Positions 34,048 to 42,617 of a DNA stretch of 64,000 bases are shown one piece after another; position 1 is the first letter of the stretch, and each line of letters opens with the position of its first letter. This DNA is from Pseudomonas purpurea. GTDB taxonomy: Bacteria; Pseudomonadota; Gammaproteobacteria; Pseudomonadales; Pseudomonadaceae. Position numbers and translations under genes: made by a program. Where the stretch lies: assembly GCF_039908635.1 (NCBI RefSeq), contig NZ_CP150918.1:2661001-2725000 (forward strand), read 5' to 3'. Under the pieces are notes generated by a model. The model did no database searches. It saw only the letters and a program-made list of their open reading frames with translations, and was not told the origin of the DNA.

Positions 34048-34752
34048 ATGAACACCAGCGATTTGCTCGAACAATTACTGCAGGCCGGCCAGGCCTCGAT
34101 GACTCAACAAGGAGGCGCTTCGACACAGGGCGGGCTCGGTGGTCTTGGCGGGCTGCTCGGTGGCCTGATGGGCGGTGCGGGCTCGGGTGGCGGCGCTGGC
34201 CTGGGGGGATTGTTGGGAGGCCTGCTGGGCGGTTCGTCTGGTGGCGGCACCGGGCAGGCGCGCGCGGGTGGCACTAACTACGCCGCGCTGGCATCACTGG
34301 GCATGATGGCGTTCCAGGCCTACCAGAACTGGCAGCAGCAACAGGCATCCGCGCCGCAGCAGGCATTACGCACCGTGGATCAATTGTCCGGGGCCGAGGC
34401 GGATGATCACAGCCACGCGATCCTGCGGGCCTTGATCGCGGCGGCCAAGGCCGACGGCCGGATCGACGAGCAGGAGCAACAGATGATCAGTGCTGAAATC
34501 GGTCGGCATACCGACGATCCGCAACTGCAGCAATGGCTCGATGACGAAGTTGCCCGGCCCCTGGACGCGGCCGATGTGGCGCAGTCTGCCCAGGACCCGG
34601 CCATGGCCGCGGAAATGTACCTGGCCAGTGTCATGCTGGTGGACGACCAGCAAGAGGCCGAACGCACTTACCTGGACGAATTGGCCAGTGCATTGAAACT
34701 CGATCCGCAGCTGCAACTGCACCTGGAGCAACAAGCCAAAGGCGGGGTCTGA
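34048..34752 (+). CDS. DUF533/TerB-like protein with glycine-rich N-terminus
   Basis: A 234-residue YebE-like protein. The N-terminal region (about residues 22-80) is an extreme Gly/Leu repeat (GGLGGLLGGLMGG and similar). It is followed by a helical segment and a TerB-like domain with ILRALIAAAKADGRIDEQEQ and YLASVMLVDDQQEAERTYLD, which holds the acidic residues of that fold. YebE proteins are inner-membrane associated and stress-induced in E. coli; function is unknown. GAGGG lies seven bases before the ATG at 34048. Confidence 0.83.
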   Translation: MNTSDLLEQLLQAGQASMTQQGGASTQGGLGGLGGLLGGLMGGAGSGGGAGLGGLLGGLLGGSSGGGTGQARAGGTNYAALASLGMMAFQAYQNWQQQQASAPQQALRTVDQLSGAEADDHSHAILRALIAAAKADGRIDEQEQQMISAEIGRHTDDPQLQQWLDDEVARPLDAADVAQSAQDPAMAAEMYLASVMLVDDQQEAERTYLDELASALKLDPQLQLHLEQQAKGGV

Positions 34753-34795
34753 CGGCTCTGCGCGCTAACGGTTCGGATAAGCGGTGAGGGCGTGC

Positions 34796-35071
34796 TCAGG
34801 GTGCCAGGGCTTTCCACTCGGTATAGGCCCTGGCCATGCACACCGCACATGGCCGGTAACCTGCGGCGCGGGCGGTGGCTTCGTCCTTGAAGAACACGCG
34901 ATGGGCCACGTACCCGCCGCGAGCAATGGCACGCAGGGCGGCCGGGCAGTCGAGGCAACCATAAAGGCGTGAGCGCCGATGACCGCCGACGGTCCCGCGC
35001 TCGGCGCTGCGTATCGGCTGGCCCTGAGCGTCAAGCAATGCATAGCGCTTCAAGGCTTCGGCACTCGCCAC
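34796..35071 (-). CDS. standalone Ada-type zinc-binding domain protein
   Basis: A 91-residue protein related to the metal-binding N-domain of Ada (PF02805). It has paired cysteines in LYGCLDCPAALRAI and GYRPCAVCMARAYTEW, with VFFKDEATARAAGYRPC between, as in Ada. In Ada this Zn-Cys4 domain repairs methylphosphotriesters; here there is no AraC or methyltransferase part. The GTG start at 35071 overlaps the end of the AlkA gene by 22 bases; an internal TTG start is possible. The overlap suggests coupled expression in alkylation repair. Confidence 0.7.
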   Translation of the reverse strand: MASAEALKRYALLDAQGQPIRSAERGTVGGHRRSRLYGCLDCPAALRAIARGGYVAHRVFFKDEATARAAGYRPCAVCMARAYTEWKALAP

Positions 35072-35661
35072 AAATACCAGGCTGCCACGGTTCGATAGGG
35101 GCTCAGAGGCCGGCCAATCTCGATCATGTGCTGGCGGCTGGGCGTCTGCGCCAGGCCCTTGAGGCGCCGGTAACCGTCACGCACGCCAAAATCGTCGGCG
35201 GGCAGAATGTCCAGGCGTTCGAGGGTGTAGATCAGCAGCATTTCCACGGTCCAGCGCCCGACGCCGCGCAATGCGGTCAGGCGTTCGATCAGCGCGTCAT
35301 CACTCATCGCCCGCGCCGTTGCATCGTCCGGAACCAGGCCGTCCAGTGCACCTTGGGCGATGCCCTTCAGGGTGGCGATCTTGCCTGCGGAAAAACCGCA
35401 GCCGCGCAGCACGTCCACCTCGGTGGCCAACAGGCGTTCGGGTGTCGGGAACGGCATCCCGGGAAACAGCGTAATCAAGCGTCCCAGAATCGCATCCCCG
35501 GCGCGGGCGTGAAGTTGCTGATAGGCAATCGCCCGCACCAGCGCTTCATACGGATCACGGGCCGGTTTGGGCTGATGCAGGCATGGGCCGATGGCCCTGA
35601 TGTGCCGCGCCCAGTCCGGGTCGATGGAGGCCAGGAACTCACTGGCGTGGTGATAAGGCAT
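35050..35661 (-). CDS. alkA: DNA-3-methyladenine glycosylase II (AlkA family)
   Basis: A 203-residue HhH-GPD base-excision glycosylase. It lacks the N-terminal beta domain of E. coli AlkA, as is common in short AlkA homologues. Visible parts: YEALVRAIAYQQLHARAGDA, helix-hairpin-helix and catalytic loop in LTALRGVGRWTVEMLLIYTL, and the catalytic Asp in DILPADDFGVRDGYRRL. It removes alkylated purines such as 3-methyladenine. Its stop overlaps the Ada-domain gene, so the two probably form a small alkylation-repair operon. Confidence 0.87.
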   Translation of the reverse strand: MPYHHASEFLASIDPDWARHIRAIGPCLHQPKPARDPYEALVRAIAYQQLHARAGDAILGRLITLFPGMPFPTPERLLATEVDVLRGCGFSAGKIATLKGIAQGALDGLVPDDATARAMSDDALIERLTALRGVGRWTVEMLLIYTLERLDILPADDFGVRDGYRRLKGLAQTPSRQHMIEIGRPLSPYRTVAAWYLWRVPKP

Positions 35662-35754
35662 AGGGGCTCCGGGCCGTAGTGGGCAAGTGTGGACAGGTTA
35701 GTGACCTGCCCGCAGGATGACACCCGGTCTCTTGCGCTCAAACTCGATGGAGAG

Positions 35755-36555
35755 CTAGGGCGCCATCAACGCGTTCAACTCGCCGTAACTGAAGGCTTTC
35801 AGGTGCTGAGTCTCAAGTTGCCCGTTCTGCAGAAAACCGCTGGCCAGGCTGCCCATGGCGCCGTAGAGGAACTCGGCGATGCTCGAACCGGCCGTCAGCC
35901 GGCGAACGCCCAGGGCTTGCAAGGCTTGTGGCGAAGGCAAGCCTTCGCGGGACAGCAGGTTCACCGGAAGCGACGTGCCGCAGCACAACCCGGCAATCTC
36001 GGTGGGCTCGCTCATGCCGGCCGCAAACAATCCGTCTGCACCCGCTGCCTGGTACTGCGCGGCACGCTTCAAGGTTTCGGCCAGACGCGATTCGGCGGGC
36101 ACCAGGTTTTTCAGGTAAACGTCGGTGCGGGCGTTGATGAACAGTTTCACGCCTCGAATGTCGGCCACCTGACGGGCCGTTTCGATCTTGCGGGCCAGCA
36201 GGTCAGGCGAGCCATAGCCGTCTTCAAGATTGATCCCTACGGCCCCGGCGCCGATCACCGCTTCAATGACCCCGGCAACCTGTTGCAGGTCGTCCGAGTA
36301 GCCAGCCTCGATGTCCACGGTCAGCGGCACGCTGATGACGCGGGCTATCGACTGCAAGGTGCTGCTCAGCAAGGGCAATGGCAATTGATTGCCGTCCTGG
36401 TAGCCGTGGGACCAGGCCACCGCCGCACTGCTGGTGGCCACGGCCTTGCTGCCCCGTTGCTCGACCAGGCGCGCACCGCCGGCGTCGGCCACATTGGGCA
36501 GTATCAGCAAACCATGGTGATGAAGGGCATGAAAAACGGTATCGCTGGTATCCAT
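35755..36555 (-). CDS. isocitrate lyase / PEP mutase family protein
   Basis: A 266-residue single-domain PEP mutase/ICL superfamily enzyme. Signature pieces: LLILPNVADAGGARLVEQRG, VPLTVDIEAGYS (Mg-binding Asp), GAVGINLEDGYG, and VKLFINARTDVYLKN. The canonical ICL KKCGH motif is absent, so it is not isocitrate lyase. Members act on C-C or C-P bonds of 2-oxo or 3-carbon acids (for instance oxaloacetate decarboxylase or methylisocitrate lyase-like). Specific reaction unknown. It is a monocistronic minus-strand gene. Confidence 0.85.
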   Translation of the reverse strand: MDTSDTVFHALHHHGLLILPNVADAGGARLVEQRGSKAVATSSAAVAWSHGYQDGNQLPLPLLSSTLQSIARVISVPLTVDIEAGYSDDLQQVAGVIEAVIGAGAVGINLEDGYGSPDLLARKIETARQVADIRGVKLFINARTDVYLKNLVPAESRLAETLKRAAQYQAAGADGLFAAGMSEPTEIAGLCCGTSLPVNLLSREGLPSPQALQALGVRRLTAGSSIAEFLYGAMGSLASGFLQNGQLETQHLKAFSYGELNALMAP

Positions 36556-36627
36556 CGCGGGTCAGTCCTTTTTGTGTAAACCATGAGTCATGAGGTTGAG
36601 GGTCAGTGTGTTGCCCGTGTTCAGCCG

Positions 36628-37668
36628 TCAATGCCGGTGCCGGTGGTGAATGTCCGGGAAGTGCGCATGGCTGTGGCGCAGTGCAGCATGCTGGTGGGGG
36701 TGGCTGTGAGGTTCGGTGCCGTCCCATTCATCGGCATGTTCATGTTGATGGTGTTCATCGTGAACATGCCGGTGCTCATGGTGCAATGGATCGTGTTGAT
36801 GCTCGTGGGCGTGGTGTTCGCGCAGATGAATCCACACCCCCGCGCCCATCAGCACGGCGGCCAGCCAGAACGTCCATGACACCGGCTCGCCCAGCAGCAG
36901 AATTGACAGGGCTGCGCCAAGAAACGGGGCGGTCGAGAAGTAGGCGCCCGTGCGTGCGGTGCCCAAGCCTCTGAGCGCCAGCACAAACAGCACCAGGCTG
37001 ACGCCGTAGCCCAGAAAACCGAGAAGTAACGCGGGGCCGAGTGTCGCCGCGTCGGGGAGCCGGGCGCCGAGAAACACCGCCAGCGAGCAGTTGACCGCGC
37101 CGGAAACCCAGCCTTTGGTCCCGGCGATGAACAGGGCGTCGGAGGCCGAAACCTTGCGGGTCAGGTTGTTGTCGATGGCCCAGCAGGCGCAGGCCAGCGC
37201 CACCAGCAGCGGTCCGGTCCAGCCCAGCGCCTGGGTGGAGTCGTGCGGCCAGGCGAGGACGACGCCCCCGGCGACAATGGCCAGCATCCCGGCGACAATC
37301 CTCCGGTCGGCGTTCTCCTTGAACACCAGCCAGGCCAGCAACGCGGTCAGCACAGCTTCCAGGTTGAGCATCAGCGACGCGGTTGAGGCGGGGGTCAGGG
37401 TCAGGCCGACCATCAGCGCAACGGGGCCGAGTATCCCGCCGAATACAATGGCGCCGATCAGCCATGGCCACTCCGATGCTTTCAGGCCGCTGGGGCGCCA
37501 TTGGCGGTCACGGATCAACCGGCAGAGGGTCAGGCCGATGCCGCTTCCCAAATACAGAAGCCCGGCCAGCATGACCGGCGAGAACGTGGCGCCCAGCAGT
37601 TTGGCCAACGGGGTGCTGGCGCCAAACAGTGCGGCGGCGGCCAAGGCGAAAAAAATGCTCAGATTCAC
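36628..37668 (-). CDS. DMT (EamA) transporter with histidine-rich C-terminal tail
   Basis: A 346-residue protein. Residues 1-282 are a ten-helix EamA exporter (AAAALFGASTPLAKLLGATF; LRGLGTARTGAYFSTAPFLG). After helix 10 comes a 66-residue hydrophilic tail containing 26 histidines with Asp/Glu (for example HHAHEHQHDPLHHEHRHVH). Such tails bind Zn, Ni or Co in metal transporters and are rare in DMT proteins. This suggests metal export or metal-gated activity; it is inference. The GTG start is forced by an in-frame stop just upstream. It is divergent from the LysE gene. Confidence 0.85.
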   Translation of the reverse strand: MNLSIFFALAAAALFGASTPLAKLLGATFSPVMLAGLLYLGSGIGLTLCRLIRDRQWRPSGLKASEWPWLIGAIVFGGILGPVALMVGLTLTPASTASLMLNLEAVLTALLAWLVFKENADRRIVAGMLAIVAGGVVLAWPHDSTQALGWTGPLLVALACACWAIDNNLTRKVSASDALFIAGTKGWVSGAVNCSLAVFLGARLPDAATLGPALLLGFLGYGVSLVLFVLALRGLGTARTGAYFSTAPFLGAALSILLLGEPVSWTFWLAAVLMGAGVWIHLREHHAHEHQHDPLHHEHRHVHDEHHQHEHADEWDGTEPHSHPHQHAALRHSHAHFPDIHHRHRH

Positions 37669-37834
37669 GGCAATGTCTCAAGTTATCTGCGGGCGGAGGC
37701 TTAACCATGCCATGAAAGAGGGCTGACGCGACAGCGTCAGATCGCCCTCATTGAGGGCATGCTCAAGCGTGTACCTCGACCAGCCACAAAGGCTGGACAC
37801 ATCGACAGCCTGACCTGCCGCGAGCGGGGCAGTT

Positions 37835-37903
37835 TTCTTCAATACAGGCACCGGGGGCGCTCGTTACGGTGAGTGCCTCCAATCCTACGACTGTATTGAA
37901 GAA
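37835..37903 (+). promoter_or_regulatory. structured leader overlapping the lysE ribosome-binding site
   Basis: TTCTTCAATACAG (37835-37847) and CTGTATTGAAGAA (37891-37903) are perfect 13-base inverted repeats around a 43-base loop that contains a second pair, GGCAC and GTGCC. The right arm runs into the GAAGG Shine-Dalgarno of the LysE gene, so folding could hide it. It might also be a protein operator. Confidence 0.5.
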
Positions 37904-37911
37904 GGTGTGCA

Positions 37912-38514
37912 ATGAGTTTGATCCATTCTATGGCCGCATTTGCGCTGGCGTCCTCGATCACGCCGGGCCCGGTGAACATCGTCGCCCTGAGCTCGGGCGC
38001 CCAGTACGGTTTTCGCGCCAGTCAGCGGCATGTGGCGGGTGCCACGCTGGGCTTTGTGCTGTTGTTGGTGCTGATGGGGTTGGGGCTGCATGAACTGTTG
38101 ACACTCTGGCCCGTCCTGACCCGGGTGGTGCAGTGGGCGGGGGTGGCGTTTCTGTTGTTTATGGCCTGGAAACTGGCGGCCGATGACGGGCGGCTCAGCA
38201 CCGATGACGACGGCCAGGCGCCCACGATGTTCTACGGCGCGCTGATGCAGTGGCTCAACCCCAAGGCCTGGCTGGCCTGTGTTGCCGGGATGGGCGCATT
38301 CGTCGCCGACGGAGAGGCGCAGTTGGTCTGGCAGTTTGCGGCGGTGTACCTGGTGGTCTGTTACCTGTCGGTCGGCTGCTGGGCCTATGCCGGGACATTC
38401 TTGCGCGGCTACCTGGGCAACCCGCGAGGCATGCGCGTGTTCAATCGGGTGATGGCCTTGCTGTTGGCGGTCAGCGCGGGGTATCTGGTGGTACCCCAAA
38501 CCTTGAACGTTTAA
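37912..38514 (+). CDS. LysE/RhtB-family amino-acid exporter
   Basis: A 200-residue six-helix exporter. The family N-terminal signature is FALASSITPGPVNIVALSSG; later FYGALMQWLNPKAWLACVAG is the typical QxLNPKAW segment. It exports amino acids or derivatives; substrate unknown. The ATG has AGAAGG six bases upstream, partly inside a stable inverted repeat. Its stop overlaps the stop of a convergent AraC regulator by four bases; this gene pair commonly occurs together, so the regulator probably controls it. Confidence 0.88.
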   Translation: MSLIHSMAAFALASSITPGPVNIVALSSGAQYGFRASQRHVAGATLGFVLLLVLMGLGLHELLTLWPVLTRVVQWAGVAFLLFMAWKLAADDGRLSTDDDGQAPTMFYGALMQWLNPKAWLACVAGMGAFVADGEAQLVWQFAAVYLVVCYLSVGCWAYAGTFLRGYLGNPRGMRVFNRVMALLLAVSAGYLVVPQTLNV

Positions 38515-39344
38515 CCGCGATACTGTCCCGGCGTGGCGGCCAGGTGCTGCTTGAAGGCGCGTTGAAAGTGCGCCTGATCGGCAAAACCGGCTTCCAGGGC
38601 CACGTCGGCGATCAGCTTGCCCCTGCGCAATTGTGCGGTGGCGAACTGGATGCGCCGGTTGACCAGGAACGCGTGGGGCGTCATGCCGTAATGCTGCTTG
38701 AAGGCGCGAATCAGGTACGAGGCCGACAGGTCGGCGGCCTGGCAAATGTCCTCCAGCTTGAGCGCCAGGGTGCAATGCTCGCGGATGTAGTCGGCCGCCC
38801 GTTCCAGCTTGAGGTTGGCCTCACGTAACGTCTCGCCTGCCGGGTTGAGCTGTTGTTGGACTTCGCTGAAAAACGCCACGACCACGCTGTGTTTCTCCAG
38901 GGTGTCGACCTGTTCGTCCACCAGGGTTTCGTACAACCGGTTGAGCCCTTCAAACAGGCGGGTGTCGGTGCTGTGCGTGAGCTCAAAGCGTCGAAAGTCC
39001 AACTGCTCGCTGAAACCCGATTGATGCTGAAGCTCGGTCAGCCAAGGCGTATCGACGTACAGCATGCGGTAAGACCAGGGTTGATCGTCGATGGGGTTGC
39101 AGGCGTGTACGTCGCCGGGGTTCATCAGCACCACGGTGCCGGTGCTGACCTCGAACGCGGAGCGCTCGTTGACATAGGTGCTGCGCCCGGCCGTAATCGC
39201 ACCGATGGAGAAGTGCTCGTGAGAGTGCCGGGCGTAGCAGACCTCGCGACCGTCGGCGATGGCGCGGGCCTCGATGAAGGGCAGGGCGTTGTCACGCCAG
39301 AAGCGCGGGGCGGTGTCGGTGTTCTTGGCAATCGCGTGTTTCAT
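38511..39344 (-). CDS. AraC-family transcriptional regulator
   Basis: A 277-residue regulator. The N-terminal cupin-like domain (about residues 20-150) has ARHSHEHFSIGAITAGRSTY and VVLMNPGDVHACNPIDDQPW, typical of the AraC_binding family. The C-terminal double helix-turn-helix has LEDICQAADLSASYLIRAFK and IADVALEAGFADQAHFQRAF. Relatives are usually encoded next to LysE-type exporters and activate them when an amino acid is in excess. No promoter motif was recognised. Confidence 0.88.
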   Translation of the reverse strand: MKHAIAKNTDTAPRFWRDNALPFIEARAIADGREVCYARHSHEHFSIGAITAGRSTYVNERSAFEVSTGTVVLMNPGDVHACNPIDDQPWSYRMLYVDTPWLTELQHQSGFSEQLDFRRFELTHSTDTRLFEGLNRLYETLVDEQVDTLEKHSVVVAFFSEVQQQLNPAGETLREANLKLERAADYIREHCTLALKLEDICQAADLSASYLIRAFKQHYGMTPHAFLVNRRIQFATAQLRRGKLIADVALEAGFADQAHFQRAFKQHLAATPGQYRG

Positions 39345-39381
39345 CGATGAGCGTCCCTCGGCAGGCCAGGGCTGGAGTGTA

Positions 39382-39885
39382 TTAGCTCTGGCCGTTAAAG
39401 GCTCGTTCGAGGATCGCGATGTCGAGTTTCTTCATCCGTAACAGGGCTTGCATCACACGTTGCGATTTGGCGGTGTCGGGGTCTTTCATCATGTCGGTCA
39501 GGGCGATGGGCACGATCTGCCACGACAGACCGAACCGGTCCTTGAGCCAGCCGCATTGCTGCGCCTGCGGGTCGCCGCCCACGGACAAGGCGTTCCAGAA
39601 GTGATCGACCTCGAACTGGTTGTGGCAATTGACCTGAAACGAAATGGCTTCGTTGAACCGGAACACCGGCCCGCCATTGAGGGCGGTGAAGCTTTGACCG
39701 TCGAGTTCGAAGCTGACGGTCATCACCGAGCCTTCGGGCCGACCGTGGAACTCGAAACCGGCCGCGCCGTAGCGGGTGATGGCGGTGATGGTGGAGTGTT
39801 CGAACACCGAGCAATAGAACTGCGCGGCGGCCTCGGCCTGGTCGTCGAACCACAGGCAGGGGGTGAGTTTTTGAATGCGCGACAT
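39382..39885 (-). CDS. VOC (PhnB-like) family protein
   Basis: A 167-residue glyoxalase-fold protein of the PhnB/3-demethylubiquinone methyltransferase-like group. It shows IQKLTPCLWFDDQAEAAAQF, FELDGQSFTALNGGPVFRFN and DRFGLSWQIVPIALTDMMKD, the standard blocks. Function is unknown; the family lacks confirmed enzymatic activity. GAGGAG lies seven bases before the ATG at 39885, which excludes the longer frame. Confidence 0.86.
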   Translation of the reverse strand: MSRIQKLTPCLWFDDQAEAAAQFYCSVFEHSTITAITRYGAAGFEFHGRPEGSVMTVSFELDGQSFTALNGGPVFRFNEAISFQVNCHNQFEVDHFWNALSVGGDPQAQQCGWLKDRFGLSWQIVPIALTDMMKDPDTAKSQRVMQALLRMKKLDIAILERAFNGQS

Positions 39886-40016
39886 GACGGTGCTCCTCTG
39901 CGGATTGGCACGCTGGATTATCAGCGTAGTCAGCCCGTAGTCGTCTGGCTGCACCGCAGATCGACAAGTACGCACAAGCACCGCTGCCGATCCCTCGGCA
40001 GCGGCGTTGGGTCAGC

Positions 40017-42506
40017 TTAGAAGTCCCACTTGGTGGTCAGTTGCAGGGCGCGCGGCTCGCCGTAGAAACCGGTGCCGAAGTTGCCCAGGCCGGTGTAGTA
40101 CTTCTTGTCGAAGAGGTTCTTCACGTTCAGGGTCGTGCTCAGGTGATCGTTGAAGCGGTAGCGCGCCATCAGGTCCACCAGGTAGTAGCTGTCCTGGGTG
40201 ATGCGCGAGTACTGGCCGAAGTTGACGCTGTCGTTCGGGTTGGGCTGGAACACGTTACCGAAGAACTCGCTCTGCCAGTTCACACCGCCGCCGACGGTGA
40301 GGTTTTCCCATTCGCCGGGCAACCGGTAGGTGCTGAACACCCGCACCACTTGCTGCGGGGCGGTGGTTTGCAGCACTGAGCCGTAGACGTAATTGCCTTC
40401 GGCGTCGCGGGTGTGGCTGTAGGTGTAACCGGCCGACAGGTTCCAGCCTTCCAGCACTTCACCGGCCAGTTCGAATTCGAAACCTTTGGTGGTCGCGCCC
40501 TGCACCGCGCGGTACACCGACTCCGTTTCGACGCCGCTGACGTACTGGGCGGCGTTGTCCTGTTCGATGCGGAACACCGCGAAACTGGCGTTCAGGCGAC
40601 CGTCGAAGTACGCGGCCTTGATCCCCGCTTCGTAGCTGTCGCCTTCAACCGGGTCGAGCAGTTTGCGCTCGGCGTCCTTGCTCATTTGCGGCTGATAGAT
40701 GTTGGTGTAGCTGGTGTACACGGAATACGTGTCGTCGAGGTTGTAGACCAGCCCGGCGTACGGCGTGACCACACCAGTCTGGCGGTAGCTGTCGTGCAGG
40801 CCCGGTCGGGTCGGGTCGGTGTAGTCGAGGTCGTCGTTGGCCGTGAAATTGCTGACCCGGGTGCCGATGATCACCGACAGGTCGTCCGTCGGCTTGAGCC
40901 GGGTGGCCAGGTAGGCGCCGGTCTGGCGCTGGACGATGTCATTGCTGCCGACGCGTGGAATGTCCGGCTTGGGGAACTCGCCGCGCCAGTCGAAGATGCT
41001 GCCTGGCACGGGCGGATACACCGAGCCATGCACCGGAATGTCCTGGCGGGTGTTCATCGACATGAACCCGGCGATCAACTCATGCTCGCGGCCGAACAGG
41101 CTGAACGGACCGGTGAGGTTGACGTCGAGGTTGTCCTGGACCTGATCGCCCTTGAACTTGCCCATGAACATGTACATGCCTTCACCGGTTACCGGGTTTG
41201 GGTTACCGCCGCTGGCTGAGGCGAGCAGGGTGTCATGCTGGCGATGCTTGCGGTCGTAGCTGACTTTGAGTTTCCAGTCGTAGGCCAGTTGCTGCTCCAC
41301 CGAGGCGAAGATCGTCTGGTTGGTGAAGTCGCGACGGCTCCAGTCGGTGGCCGGGTTGAAGGAGCGCGAGAAGTTCGTCCGCGAACCGTCGTTGTTGTAC
41401 ATCGGGAAACCGGTCCAACTGGCGCCGCGGGAGCGGGTGTTCTGCTGGTCGATGCCGAAGGTCACCAGGGTGTCCGGGGTCAGGTCCGCTTCAAGGATGC
41501 CGTAGGCGATGTCCTTGGTGTTCTGGTAGTGATCCATGTAGGCGCTGCGGTCCTGATAGGCCCCGACAAAACGCCCGCGCACGTTGCCGCTCTCGGTCAG
41601 CGGGCCGGAGATATCGCCTTCGGTACGGTAGTTGTCCCAGGAGCCGACCGTGCCGGTGACCGAGGCCTTGAACTCTTTGGTCGGGCGCTTGCGGATCAGG
41701 TTGACGGTGGCCGACGGATCGCCCGAGCCGGTCATCAGGCCAGTCGCACCCTTGATGATTTCGACGCGGTCGAAGGTCGCCATGTCGGTGCTGGTGGTGC
41801 CGTAATCGTAGACGCCGTCATAGTCGGTGTTGACGCCGTCGTACTGGAAATTGGTGATCGGCAAACCACGGCTGGAAAACTCCCAGCGTTCGCTGTCGTA
41901 GTTCTGCACGCTGATGCCGGGGGCGCGGCGTAGGGCATCGGCGATGCTGGTGGAGCCTTGGTCGTCCATTTGCTGGCGGGTGATGACCGTCACCGACTGC
42001 GGCGTTTCACGAATCGACAGCGGCAGGCCGGTGGCCGAAGACACCGCGCCAGTGGTGTAGGAATGTGTGTCTTCGGTGGTCGCGCCCAGCCCTTGGCCGG
42101 AAATTGTCGTGGCGCCCAGTTCCAGTGTGCCGTTGGCCTGCGGGGCGGCGTGCAGCACGTAACCGCCGTTGGCCTGGGGCTGGGCTTGCAGGCCGGTGCC
42201 TTGAAGCAAACGTTGCAACGCTTCCTGCTCGCTGAAGGTGCCTTCCAGGCCCGGGCTGCGTTTGCCGCTGGCCAGATCGTTATGCCCGGCGAGGAAAATC
42301 CCTGCTTGCTCGGCGTAGCGGTTGAGCACGCTGACCAATGGACCCGGTGCAATCGAGTAATGGCGTTTCGAACTGCTGGCCTGTTGGCTGCCCGTTTGTT
42401 CCTGAGCCTGGGCGATGGTCGGGGCGAGGCTCAGCAGGGCGGCCGGAAGGGCCAGCGCCAAAGGGCGCAAGGCAAAACGGAAACGGGCGGCAACGTGTGG
42501 CGACAT
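40017..42506 (-). CDS. TonB-dependent siderophore receptor with signalling (STN) domain
   Basis: An 829-residue outer-membrane transducer. It has a signal peptide (to about residue 34, ...APTIAQA), an STN/secretin-type signalling domain (about 45-130, SIAPGPLVSVLNRYAEQAGI), a plug (ETPQSVTVITRQQMDDQGST; PGISVQNYDSERWEFSSRGL) and a 22-strand barrel ending in TTKWDF. The STN domain means it passes ligand binding to the adjacent FecR, which controls the FecI-type sigma factor. The ligand is an iron-siderophore of unknown type. It is third in the sigma-antisigma-receptor series on the minus strand. Confidence 0.93.
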   Translation of the reverse strand: MSPHVAARFRFALRPLALALPAALLSLAPTIAQAQEQTGSQQASSSKRHYSIAPGPLVSVLNRYAEQAGIFLAGHNDLASGKRSPGLEGTFSEQEALQRLLQGTGLQAQPQANGGYVLHAAPQANGTLELGATTISGQGLGATTEDTHSYTTGAVSSATGLPLSIRETPQSVTVITRQQMDDQGSTSIADALRRAPGISVQNYDSERWEFSSRGLPITNFQYDGVNTDYDGVYDYGTTSTDMATFDRVEIIKGATGLMTGSGDPSATVNLIRKRPTKEFKASVTGTVGSWDNYRTEGDISGPLTESGNVRGRFVGAYQDRSAYMDHYQNTKDIAYGILEADLTPDTLVTFGIDQQNTRSRGASWTGFPMYNNDGSRTNFSRSFNPATDWSRRDFTNQTIFASVEQQLAYDWKLKVSYDRKHRQHDTLLASASGGNPNPVTGEGMYMFMGKFKGDQVQDNLDVNLTGPFSLFGREHELIAGFMSMNTRQDIPVHGSVYPPVPGSIFDWRGEFPKPDIPRVGSNDIVQRQTGAYLATRLKPTDDLSVIIGTRVSNFTANDDLDYTDPTRPGLHDSYRQTGVVTPYAGLVYNLDDTYSVYTSYTNIYQPQMSKDAERKLLDPVEGDSYEAGIKAAYFDGRLNASFAVFRIEQDNAAQYVSGVETESVYRAVQGATTKGFEFELAGEVLEGWNLSAGYTYSHTRDAEGNYVYGSVLQTTAPQQVVRVFSTYRLPGEWENLTVGGGVNWQSEFFGNVFQPNPNDSVNFGQYSRITQDSYYLVDLMARYRFNDHLSTTLNVKNLFDKKYYTGLGNFGTGFYGEPRALQLTTKWDF

Positions 42507-42617
42507 GGAGGTCCCTTTGGATCGAGTCGATCGGCAATTGAAGTGCTTCTGAGGGGTTAACCGAACGAGAAACGTAAAAGGGAACCTGCGTCTGAAAAAA
42601 ATCCAAACGTCGGGGTT

